DNA of 14,873 nucleotides from an uncultured Lachnospiraceae bacterium. Its GTDB lineage: Bacteria; Bacillota; Clostridia; Lachnospirales; Lachnospiraceae. Each line of letters opens with the position of its first letter. Position 1 is the first letter of the stretch. The stretch is taken from the NCBI GenBank assembly GCA_902796695.1, contig CADBQE010000118.1, forward strand, positions 1 through 14,873, written 5' to 3'. A model generated the notes under the pieces. The model was given only the letters and a program-made list of their open reading frames with translations. It ran no database searches and was not told the DNA's origin. The translations under genes were made by a program, and so were the position numbers. Positions 7,265 through 14,067 of this stretch are shown here, piece by piece.

Positions 7265-8389
7265 TCAGTCCTGTATCTGCGGACGCGGCGTGCGCGAGGG
7301 CGAAGCCGCCCGGGATGCCGCCTCCTGATCCAGCCGGGGCAGATAGGCCTTCCAGCTGTCGTACAGGTCGTTATACAGACTGTCTTCAAAATGTTTGGTT
7401 GCGAGGCTGTCATACAGCGCATGGATCCGGGCCAGATCTTCCTCTTTGGCGGGGTCCAGACGGTACATTTCCAGGAATACGCCGTAGGCGTCCCGCAATT
7501 CGCGGTCCGTGTCCAGATCGCGGTGTACCGACTCCAGTTCCATGCTGTAGCGCGCGACCGCTTCGCTTACCGCCCGGCTGCGGCTCCGTTCCAGGGAGGG
7601 GAGCAGGATCCCGGCCCCCGCACAGAGCAGGACAGCGGCGGTCAGCAGGATCTTCAGCCAGAAAGCGGGCCGGCCCCGCAGCGCCGTGCGGACTTTTTCC
7701 GTTTTCCGGTCCGCTTCCTCCACGGCGGCCGCGGCCGATTCCCGGAGGGATTTCTTGCGGCCGATCTGCGGCGCATGCAGGTCCTCCGCCATTTCCCGGA
7801 GCATGTGCAGACAGAAGGTGTTGCCGGTGTCGGCCTTCAGGACCGTGCGCAGTTCCCGCTCCGCCTTGCTGTATTTTCCCTCCGAATAATACAGGAGCGC
7901 CAGCAGGCTGTGCGCCTTGATCATTCTGGGGTGATGGGACACAACCCATTCCAGCTGCAGGATCGCAAGATCCTCACTGCCTTTCCGGGCGTAATCCAGG
8001 GCAAAATTGAATTTGCGGATGCCCTGGGAAGCCGTATCCATTTCCAGACGGTTGTCCTGCAGATACTTGACATAGCCCGAAGCCGGATTGTTTTCCGGCT
8101 GGTAATGGGTGCTGACTATCCATTCGCAGAGCGCCCGCACGGTCTCGCCCATCTCATACAAAACCAGCCCCAGCAGATTGCGCGCCAGGGTGTTCTTCTT
8201 GTCTATCTGGAGGGCGAAGGAAAGGTCCTCCGCAGCGCCGGTCAGGTCCCGCACGCGGGCTTTTTCCAGGCCGGAGTTGTAATACCGGAGAGAAAGTCTG
8301 ACGATTTTCCGGTAAAGCCTCACGTCAGCGCCGCAGTGCAGACAGAACTGCCCCGATCCCAGCGGGTGTCCGCATCGGTAACAGATCAT
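7265..8389 (-). CDS. Zinc-ribbon, TPR-repeat, single-pass membrane protein of unknown function
   Basis: 374 residues, not assignable to a named family. The N-terminus is a compact zinc ribbon with two CxxC pairs (C3/C6 and C16/C19). Residues about 34-100 and 123-195 are helical with TPR-like spacing (for example SLLALLYYSEGKYSKAEREL, 161-180), suggesting protein-protein binding. A basic, charged helix (210-240) leads to one strong transmembrane segment (about 243-264), followed by about 110 residues rich in charged helix (SMELESVHRDLDTDRELRDAY) and a low-complexity tail. The ATG directly follows the stop of the 44-residue small gene (TAAATG) with AAGGAG six bases upstream, so the two are co-translated. 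Context suggests a membrane scaffold or partner for the upstream cyclase/ABC transporter; this is inference. Confidence 0.85.
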   Translation of the reverse strand: MICYRCGHPLGSGQFCLHCGADVRLYRKIVRLSLRYYNSGLEKARVRDLTGAAEDLSFALQIDKKNTLARNLLGLVLYEMGETVRALCEWIVSTHYQPENNPASGYVKYLQDNRLEMDTASQGIRKFNFALDYARKGSEDLAILQLEWVVSHHPRMIKAHSLLALLYYSEGKYSKAERELRTVLKADTGNTFCLHMLREMAEDLHAPQIGRKKSLRESAAAAVEEADRKTEKVRTALRGRPAFWLKILLTAAVLLCAGAGILLPSLERSRSRAVSEAVARYSMELESVHRDLDTDRELRDAYGVFLEMYRLDPAKEEDLARIHALYDSLATKHFEDSLYNDLYDSWKAYLPRLDQEAASRAASPSRTPRPQIQD

Positions 8390-8524
8390 TTACGACTCCT
8401 TCTCCCGGATGAGCTCCATCAGAAGGTCCGTCAGATCGCGGGTATCGGTTCGGATTATATCTTCTGCCTGTTCCACTTCCGCGCTGGGCTGGAACTTGGC
8501 CAACTCGTCTTCAAAAATAAGCAT
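8390..8524 (-). CDS. 44-residue acidic small protein, unrecognised
   Basis: A short ORF filling the gap between the cyclase and the zinc-ribbon/TPR gene. Its ATG lies one base after the cyclase stop and its TAA is immediately followed by the ATG of the next gene. An AAGGAG site sits eight bases upstream. The product begins MLIFEDELAKF, continues with an acidic run (EVEQAEDIIRTDTRD) and ends in a probable amphipathic helix (LTDLLMELIREKES). No cysteine, signal peptide or transmembrane segment is seen. Perfect fit between two genes with its own ribosome binding site argues that it is translated. I recognise no family; a small regulator or adaptor for the cyclase or TPR protein is a guess from position. 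Confidence 0.72.
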   Translation of the reverse strand: MLIFEDELAKFQPSAEVEQAEDIIRTDTRDLTDLLMELIREKES

Positions 8525-8525
8525 T

Positions 8526-9974
8526 TCAGGTACTCCTTGACTTGCTTTCTATATCATAAACGATTCCCCCGGAAAAAGCAACCTGCAGCCAGCGCGCAAA
8601 AGAAGGCGGGCAGACCGTGAAGCGGAGCCTGACGAGATCCCCCTTCACTTCCTGTACTCTGGCGGAGATGCCCCCGTCCCGGAGCAGATAGATGCTGTCA
8701 AAGACCTCCAGCGGCGTATCCGCCTTGGCCCAGGCGCCGTTTAAAGATATCGCCCGCAGCACGGCCGTAAAATGCTTTGACAGGACGGTCTTTCCTTCCA
8801 TCAGACTGAATTCGATGCGGAAAGGCTCCGGCAGTGGGTGAAAGACCTCCTCTTCTTTTCCGAGGTGCAGGCCGTAGCGTCCGCCGATGCCGGTCAGCCG
8901 GTAGATGGACTGTTCCCCGGCCAGGCCTTTGAAAAGAATGCGGCGGGAGGATTCCAGATCCAGCGGTTCACGGATCGCGTCCCGCGTCGCCTGGGAAATG
9001 ATGATATCGCCGCCGGAGGTATAGCCTTCCAGACGGCCGGCCAGATTCACTTCTTTCCCCATCACGCCGTATTTGGTCCGCTTCTCCGAGCCGATATTGC
9101 CTACGATCACTTCCCCGGTGTTGATGCCGATGCCCATGCGCAGGTCTTCATAGCCGCGCTCCCGGTTCCAGGCGTTGACACGCTCCATCCGCTGCTGCAT
9201 GGCAACGGCCGCCGCCGCCGCATCCGCCGCATGGGTCTCGGACGAGACCGGCGCGCCGAACACGACGAACAGGCCGTCCCCCAGGAATTCCAGAAGGGTC
9301 CCGTGATAGGTCTCGATCACGTCATAGATCTCTTCGAAATAATGGTTGAGCATTTCCAGGAAAGCGGCCGGCTCCATGCGGGAGCTCAGGGCCGTAAAGC
9401 CGCGCAGGTCGCTGATCATAATCGTCACGGTCCGCTTTTTGCCGCCCATCACCAGGCCGTCCGGCGTTTCCATGATGGTCTTCACCACGTCGTCGGAGAT
9501 AAAGCGGCCGAACGTCTTCTGCAGGAACTCGTTCTTCAGGGCCAGCCGGCCGTTCAGTTCCCGGATCTGTTCCATGGCCTTGACGGCGTCCCGCAGTTCG
9601 GACAGTTCGGAAATATCGCTGATCACGGCGATCAGGGCCAGTTTTCGGCCCTCTTCCACCAGATAGGAGGCGCGCAGGTGCAGGGTCAGCGTCCTGTCCG
9701 CCCGCCGGAAGGACACAAACCGTTCCTGCATTTTTCCGGACGAATAGACCGCGTCCAGAATGGTCTGGTTGAATTCGTCATTTTCGGGATACTCAAAGAA
9801 GCAGGCCGCGAAAGGGCGGCCTACGAGTTCTTCCTCGCGGCATCCGAAAATCGCCAGGGCCGCGGGATTGACCTGGCGGATCGTGCCGCCCAGGTCAACC
9901 ACCAGCATGCCCTCGGACATGTCGCGGAGAATATGTGACTGTATCAGTCTGTCATCTTGTTTCGGATCTGTCAT
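8526..9974 (-). CDS. PAS domain-class III nucleotide cyclase with C-terminal PilZ-like domain
   Basis: 482 residues, no transmembrane segment. Residues about 10-125 form a PAS sensor (MLVVDLGGTIRQVNPAAL, then LIAVISDISEL), followed by a helical linker (126-160) and a class III cyclase catalytic domain (about 178-345). Metal-binding aspartates D189 (ISDLRGFT) and D233 (FLGDG) are present, as are transition-state residues N310 and R314 in VNLAGRLE. The substrate-selecting positions are E229 and G303, unlike the Lys/Asp of adenylate or Glu/Cys of guanylate cyclases, so whether cAMP or cGMP is made cannot be stated. Residues 383-470 resemble a PilZ-type barrel (LRAISLNGAW). The ATG overlaps the permease stop by one base (TGATG) and has no clear Shine-Dalgarno, so translation is probably coupled to the permease gene. 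Confidence 0.92.
   Translation of the reverse strand: MTDPKQDDRLIQSHILRDMSEGMLVVDLGGTIRQVNPAALAIFGCREEELVGRPFAACFFEYPENDEFNQTILDAVYSSGKMQERFVSFRRADRTLTLHLRASYLVEEGRKLALIAVISDISELSELRDAVKAMEQIRELNGRLALKNEFLQKTFGRFISDDVVKTIMETPDGLVMGGKKRTVTIMISDLRGFTALSSRMEPAAFLEMLNHYFEEIYDVIETYHGTLLEFLGDGLFVVFGAPVSSETHAADAAAAAVAMQQRMERVNAWNRERGYEDLRMGIGINTGEVIVGNIGSEKRTKYGVMGKEVNLAGRLEGYTSGGDIIISQATRDAIREPLDLESSRRILFKGLAGEQSIYRLTGIGGRYGLHLGKEEEVFHPLPEPFRIEFSLMEGKTVLSKHFTAVLRAISLNGAWAKADTPLEVFDSIYLLRDGGISARVQEVKGDLVRLRFTVCPPSFARWLQVAFSGGIVYDIESKSRST
8533..8538 (-). promoter_or_regulatory. Ribosome binding site of the 44-residue small gene
   Basis: AAGGAG on the minus strand, eight bases before the ATG at 8524 and inside the last codons of the cyclase gene. 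It is the main sequence argument that the small ORF is translated rather than being an accidental gap. Confidence 0.7.
8553..8581 (-). promoter_or_regulatory. Possible internal promoter before the small gene
   Basis: On the minus strand TTGCTT (8576-8581), a 17-base spacer, then TATGAT (8553-8558). The -10 matches sigma-A consensus at five of six positions and the -35 at three. It lies within the 3' end of the cyclase gene in a locally AT-richer patch and would start transcription near 8546, about 20 bases before the small ORF. It could provide extra transcription of the small protein, the TPR protein and the rhamnose genes. It may equally be chance within coding sequence. Confidence 0.35.
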
Positions 9975-12703
9975 CAGGATTCACTGATCTCACTTAATCT
10001 GTATTTTTTCACTTTCCGGAACGCCAGGAAGTCGATCACCGCGGCAAACAGCAGTTCCAGCGCCGCGGAAATGATCCAGGCCCGCAGGATCGGCTGGCGC
10101 ACCAGCTGGATATCGGGCTGCTCCATCATCAGCAGCACGGTCCGCGCCACCAGGATTCCGGCCCCCACGCCTACGACCAGACCCAGGACCGTAGTCACCA
10201 CGGTTTCCCGAATCAGGTAGCCGATGTCTTCCTTCAGGCTGAAGCCGTTGACCCGCATGATGATCAGTTCCTTTTTCTTGCGGCTGACGAAGATATTCGT
10301 CAGATTGGTCAGGATCAGGAAGGACAGCAGGACGCTCATGCCCGTCAGGCCGATCACCACCGCGTTGTACAGGTTCATAAACGTGGAAAAGCGGGATGTA
10401 AACGCATCGGACATTTCGATGATCATGCCCTGGGGCAGGCCGCTTAACGCGGAACTGTCCGCGCTGTCCGAAAGCTTCTTCACGTAGAGGCAGTTCGGCA
10501 CGGGCGTTTCCCCGAAAATGCCGGCATAGGCTTCCATGGTGGTGATCATCAGGCGGCCCTGATAGTTGTCGAATATCGCTTTAATGGCGGCCGGATGCGC
10601 TTCCAGGCTGTTGTCCCGGAGCTGGATGGAATCTCCCGCTTTCAGATTATAGACTTCGCTCATGCGGATCTGCATCAGCACGCCGTCCCGCGGCAGGGTC
10701 AGCATCTGTCTGGTCTTCGGATCCCGCACCGTCAGGTAGCGGGTGAAGTCATCGCCCGGCACGGCCAGCAGGCTGAGTGCCTCCTGTCCGGTGGACGCTT
10801 CGAAAATATGCGTTTCCGACAGCGCTTCGATATATTCGTAGCCCGCGGCGGTCAGTTTTTCCTTGACCTGCTTCACGTCCTCTTCCGAGGCCCCGCCGAA
10901 AGTGATCCGGGCGTCGTAGCGGTGGATCTCGTTCTTCTGCCGCTCGATCATGTCCATGGTCGCGAACTTCAGCGTGAAGCCGACGCCCATGATGATCAGG
11001 CTGCCCGCGATAATGATGACGGAAATGATCACGCGCGGCAGCTCCGTCACCATGTTGCGCAGGATCAGGCGGGAATACAGCGAACCGCTCTTTTCTCCTT
11101 TGGCTTTCGCCTTGCCGTGCCCTTTCTTCCTGATCAGCTGGTCGGTCCCGTTGATCAGCGATGCGGCGGAGCTCTTCAGCACGCTCCTGCACGCGATCAG
11201 GCAGGCCAGCGCGATCAGGAGCGCCACGGCCGCGACAATGATCAGGATCAGGCCCGCCGGTCTGTTCCGGACGATATCGGTGAGCGTATAGGCCTTCATG
11301 TAGTTGTTGACCACCAGGCCCGCCAGCAGGCCGCCGGTCAAGGCACCGAGCACCGCGCCGATCAGAGCGGCGCCCTCCCCGAACAGCAGATATTTGCCGA
11401 ATACTTCCCGGCTGAAAAAGCCGAAGGCCTTTGTGGCACCGATCAGCTTCTTCTGTTCCGTAATAATGATCGTCAGTGTGGAAAAGCAGACCAGCATGCT
11501 GACGCCGGCAAACAGGATGCCGTACGCCAGGGAGATCCGGCTGCAGGAAGTGACGTTGGAGCGCATATCCAGATAGCCTTCGTCGGACCGGTTGTCCAGG
11601 ATCACCCAGTTGGTTCCCTTCACCACTTTTTCAATGGTGCCGAGGTTCTTTTCGAGCGCGTCCGCGATCCCGGTCATGACTTCCGAAAAATACCGGTTCA
11701 GGTCATTGTCCGGCCGGTTCAGCATGCTCAGGATATTCTCCCGCGTTTTCTCCGGGATGAGACTGATGAGGTCATTGATCATGGCGGGATCCGCGTTCCG
11801 CAGCGCCTCGACCCCCTTCTTCAGGTTCGGGATCAGCTTGTCCGGATCGCCGGCGATGCGGCTGATGATCTCGTCCATCGGCATGGAACGCAGTGCCTTA
11901 TTCAGGGGCTCCAGCGCCGGATAGTTCAGGATGCCGATCCGGTCCAGCGCCAGATTTTTGATCGTATCCAGACGGGTGATACCCAGGGATTCGGACAGGT
12001 CCTTTAAAGACGGCGTGACGCGCGCGACCTGCTCCAGGTATTCCGGGGACAGCAGTTCGATTTCTTCCGGGAGTTTCACCTTCACGTAGACCCGGGTGAA
12101 GGACTCCATCGTCGCACGGCGGTCCAGCGCTTCCGGCGAGACCATCGCGATCAGGGTGCGGCTTTTGCGCAGATACTCTGGCTGATTGATCTTGCCGACT
12201 ACGGTAAATTCTTTTTCGATCAGGCAGTTCGGCATCAGCGGGTCCGTGACCGTCAGGGTCACGCGGTCCCCGATGTGTGCTTTGAGATCGGACATGGCCT
12301 GATAGCCGAGCGCAACGGTATCCGTGCCGGTCGGAAGCTTTCCTTCCACGACTTCCGGGATGCTGATCCGTTCCGTCCGGGTCAGCATGGTGACCGAAAT
12401 GCCCTTATTCCCTTTAGCCAGCTGCGCGCCCAGAAGCGTTACGCCTTCGGCGTCTTCCACGTCCGGAAGGGCGCGGATCCGCTGGACTTCCGGGTCGCCC
12501 ACACCCAGGGAGGAGGTCATGATAATGTCCTTGAAATTCTGCTGCCGGTAGAATTTTTCCGTGGACTCTTTCAGTTCCCGCCCCATGTAGTGCGTTCCGA
12601 AAAAGCCCAGAACGCCCAGAAAAACGATCAGGATCAGGGACAGGAACGATATGATCTTCCGCCGCACGTTGCGGACGGAATCTTTTAGCTGTGTCCTTTT
12701 CAT
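9974..12703 (-). CDS. ABC transporter permease, FtsX/MacB superfamily, eight predicted helices
   Basis: 909 residues with the duplicated FtsX layout. First half: TM1 at 17-37, an ectodomain of about 350 residues, then TM2-4 at about 390-414, 440-465 and 484-506. Second half: TM5 at 557-577, an ectodomain of about 200 residues, then TM6-8 at about 781-803, 833-857 and 875-897. A basic cytoplasmic linker (KKGHGKAKAKGEKS, 526-539) joins the halves. The EQKKLIGATKAFGF and KKKELIIMRVNGFS segments after TM2 and TM6 are the usual ATPase-contacting coupling helices. The first ectodomain contains a long helical insertion (about 220-370). It partners the GAF-ATPase encoded 15 bases upstream. Substrate is unknown: lipoprotein, lipid, peptide or antibiotic export, or mechanotransmission, are all possible. 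No HlyD/MacA-like adaptor gene is present. Confidence 0.93.
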   Translation of the reverse strand: MKRTQLKDSVRNVRRKIISFLSLILIVFLGVLGFFGTHYMGRELKESTEKFYRQQNFKDIIMTSSLGVGDPEVQRIRALPDVEDAEGVTLLGAQLAKGNKGISVTMLTRTERISIPEVVEGKLPTGTDTVALGYQAMSDLKAHIGDRVTLTVTDPLMPNCLIEKEFTVVGKINQPEYLRKSRTLIAMVSPEALDRRATMESFTRVYVKVKLPEEIELLSPEYLEQVARVTPSLKDLSESLGITRLDTIKNLALDRIGILNYPALEPLNKALRSMPMDEIISRIAGDPDKLIPNLKKGVEALRNADPAMINDLISLIPEKTRENILSMLNRPDNDLNRYFSEVMTGIADALEKNLGTIEKVVKGTNWVILDNRSDEGYLDMRSNVTSCSRISLAYGILFAGVSMLVCFSTLTIIITEQKKLIGATKAFGFFSREVFGKYLLFGEGAALIGAVLGALTGGLLAGLVVNNYMKAYTLTDIVRNRPAGLILIIVAAVALLIALACLIACRSVLKSSAASLINGTDQLIRKKGHGKAKAKGEKSGSLYSRLILRNMVTELPRVIISVIIIAGSLIIMGVGFTLKFATMDMIERQKNEIHRYDARITFGGASEEDVKQVKEKLTAAGYEYIEALSETHIFEASTGQEALSLLAVPGDDFTRYLTVRDPKTRQMLTLPRDGVLMQIRMSEVYNLKAGDSIQLRDNSLEAHPAAIKAIFDNYQGRLMITTMEAYAGIFGETPVPNCLYVKKLSDSADSSALSGLPQGMIIEMSDAFTSRFSTFMNLYNAVVIGLTGMSVLLSFLILTNLTNIFVSRKKKELIIMRVNGFSLKEDIGYLIRETVVTTVLGLVVGVGAGILVARTVLLMMEQPDIQLVRQPILRAWIISAALELLFAAVIDFLAFRKVKKYRLSEISES

Positions 12704-12712
12704 GGATGCCCG

Positions 12713-12721
12713 ACCTCCTTA
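12713..12721 (-). promoter_or_regulatory. Shine-Dalgarno overlapping the ATPase stop codon
   Basis: TAAGGAGGT on the minus strand is both the TAA stop of the GAF-ATPase gene and a near-perfect Shine-Dalgarno for the permease ATG nine bases downstream. The arrangement links termination on the first gene to initiation on the second. Confidence 0.75.
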
Positions 12722-13927
12722 CCAGACCAGGTCGGAGGCGGACAGAGGATGCATATTGACCCGGACGCTGTGCACCTTCCCGTTTTTCAGCTTGACCACG
12801 CGGTTGGCCATCTTGGCGATCTCCACGTTGTGGGTGATCATGACGATCGTGGTGCCGGTCTGCCGGATGGCGTTTTCCATGACCATCAGAACTTCCTGGC
12901 CGGTCTGGAAATCCAGCGCCGCGGTCGGTTCGTCCGCCAGGATCAGCCGCGGGCGCTTGGCAAAGGCCCGGGCGATGGAAACACGCTGCTGCTGGCCGCC
13001 GCTCATCTGGGAAGGGAAATTGCCTTCCCGGCCTTTAAGGCCCACCATTTCCAGCGCTTCCGCGGAATCCATGGGATCTTTCGAGATCTCGGCGATAAAA
13101 TCGATATTTTCCTGGGCGGTCAGGTTAGGCATCAGATTGTAATTCTGGAAAATGAAGCCCACAAAATTCCGCCGGTAATTCGTCAATTCCTGCTCCGTGG
13201 GACGGGACATGTCGCGGCCGTCCACGATCAGCTCCCCGTGCGTCATGGTATCCATGCCGCCGATGATGTTCAGCATGGTGCTCTTGCCGCAGCCGCTTTC
13301 GCCCAGGACCACGAGAAGCTCCCCTTCATAGACTTCCAGGTTGATGCCCTTGAGCACCTGGTTCACGTTTTCCCCGGAGCCGTACTCCTTGATCACGTTG
13401 CGCAGCTCGATCATGGGCCGGCGGTCTTCATTGGGCTCCACGGAAAAGCCCTTCTCCTCAATCGCGATCGCGATCAGGGAAGCCAGGTTTTCGCAGATTT
13501 CCAGGTCTTCGTCCGTCAGGTCTTCTTTCTTGTTGATCAGCTGGATGCAGCCCAGGCAGCTGTGCTCGTTCAGCAGCGGGACGCAGATCAGATTACGGGT
13601 GACAAAACCGGTTTCTTCGTCCACAGTGGAGGAAAAGCGGGGATCCTGCCGCGCATCCCGGACCAGTTCGGATTTTCCGGTTTCCGTTACCGTGCCGGCA
13701 ATGCCTTCCCCCAGTGCCACACTGTATCCGGTGATGTCGGTCTTGCCCACGTTCAGCATGGCATACACGCGGCTGTCCTTCTCATGCAGCATCCAGACGG
13801 AACCTTCTTCGCAGCCTACCGCCTCGGTGATCAGGTCCAGGCTTTCGGAAAGCGCGGCTTCCAGCTGTTCGGCCTGCTGCAGCATTTCCGTAATTTTCCA
13901 AATTGTTTGCATGGCATGTGTGTTCAT
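12719..13927 (-). CDS. GAF domain-ABC transporter ATPase fusion (MacB/LolD type)
   Basis: 402 residues. Residues about 20-157 are a GAF sensor domain (LGEGIAGTV, NLICVPLLN, GCIQLINKKEDLTDEDLE), with a short linker to a full ABC ATPase (172-390). The ATPase carries Walker A GESGCGKST (209-217), Q-loop Q261, signature MSGGQQQR (308-315), Walker B LILADEP with catalytic E333, and H-loop H366. It is of the MacB/LolD/FtsE kind that pairs with FtsX-type permeases, as here. LolD-type ATPases are normally about 230 residues without a sensor. The ATG at 13927 is preferred because GAGGAA lies eight bases upstream. An in-frame GTG at 13972 falls between the -35 and -10 of the predicted promoter and so would not be transcribed from it. 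Confidence 0.93.
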   Translation of the reverse strand: MNTHAMQTIWKITEMLQQAEQLEAALSESLDLITEAVGCEEGSVWMLHEKDSRVYAMLNVGKTDITGYSVALGEGIAGTVTETGKSELVRDARQDPRFSSTVDEETGFVTRNLICVPLLNEHSCLGCIQLINKKEDLTDEDLEICENLASLIAIAIEEKGFSVEPNEDRRPMIELRNVIKEYGSGENVNQVLKGINLEVYEGELLVVLGESGCGKSTMLNIIGGMDTMTHGELIVDGRDMSRPTEQELTNYRRNFVGFIFQNYNLMPNLTAQENIDFIAEISKDPMDSAEALEMVGLKGREGNFPSQMSGGQQQRVSIARAFAKRPRLILADEPTAALDFQTGQEVLMVMENAIRQTGTTIVMITHNVEIAKMANRVVKLKNGKVHSVRVNMHPLSASDLVW

Positions 13928-13948
13928 GGCAAATTCCTCGGAGCGATA

Positions 13949-13962
13949 TTTTCTCGAGAAAA
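13949..13962. promoter_or_regulatory. 14-base perfect palindrome, candidate operator
   Basis: TTTTCTCGAGAAAA is a perfect dyad directly adjoining the -10 box of the minus-strand promoter; the expected transcription start (about seven bases downstream of the -10) falls at its centre. A repressor bound here would block the GAF-ABC run. In RNA it could form only a very short hairpin, so a DNA operator is the more natural reading. No regulator gene is in the window. Confidence 0.5.
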
Positions 13963-13991
13963 ACTTTATCACATCCGTTCTCCGTTTTCAA
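13963..13991 (-). promoter_or_regulatory. Sigma-A-type promoter for the GAF-ABC run
   Basis: On the minus strand TTGAAA (13986-13991), a 17-base spacer, then TAAAGT (13963-13968). Matches to consensus are five of six and four of six with optimal spacing. The leader to the ATG at 13927 would be about 28 bases. It is the only good candidate upstream of the whole minus-strand run. Confidence 0.6.
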
Positions 13992-14001
13992 GAAAGGTCC
14001 C

Positions 14002-14030
14002 TTGCTTTTTTCAGTTTTTGAATTTATTCT
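14002..14030 (+). promoter_or_regulatory. Possible promoter for the DUF5058-like gene
   Basis: TTGCTT (14002-14007), 17 bases, TATTCT (14025-14030), leaving a leader of about 30 bases to the ATG at 14068. An overlapping alternative is TTGAAT (14018-14023), 17 bases, CATTAT (14041-14046), which would start very close to the ribosome binding site. The region is AT-rich, as expected for a promoter, but neither match is strong. Confidence 0.4.
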
Positions 14031-14067
14031 GGATACAGATCATTATTACTATTCGGGAGGACTGATC

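Noticed and set aside
7391..8620. 409-codon open frame on the plus strand across the TPR gene, small gene and cyclase end
   Set aside because: Spans three tightly packed minus-strand genes and encodes no recognisable domain; an antisense artefact.
10595..12007. 470-codon open frame on the plus strand, opposite the permease gene
   Set aside because: It is rich in His, Gln, Asp and Arg as expected for an antisense frame of GC-rich coding DNA, has no recognisable domain, and lies fully opposite a clear FtsX permease.
13928..13972. GTG start giving a 417-residue GAF-ATPase
   Set aside because: The GTG lies between the -35 and -10 of the best promoter and so upstream of the expected transcript; the ATG at 13927 has a better-placed ribosome binding site.
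12749..14065. 438-codon open frame on the plus strand, opposite the GAF-ATPase
   Set aside because: Opposite strand of an unmistakable ATPase with all motifs intact; composition (His, Gln, Phe, Asp rich) is typical of an antisense shadow and no ribosome binding site or domain is evident.
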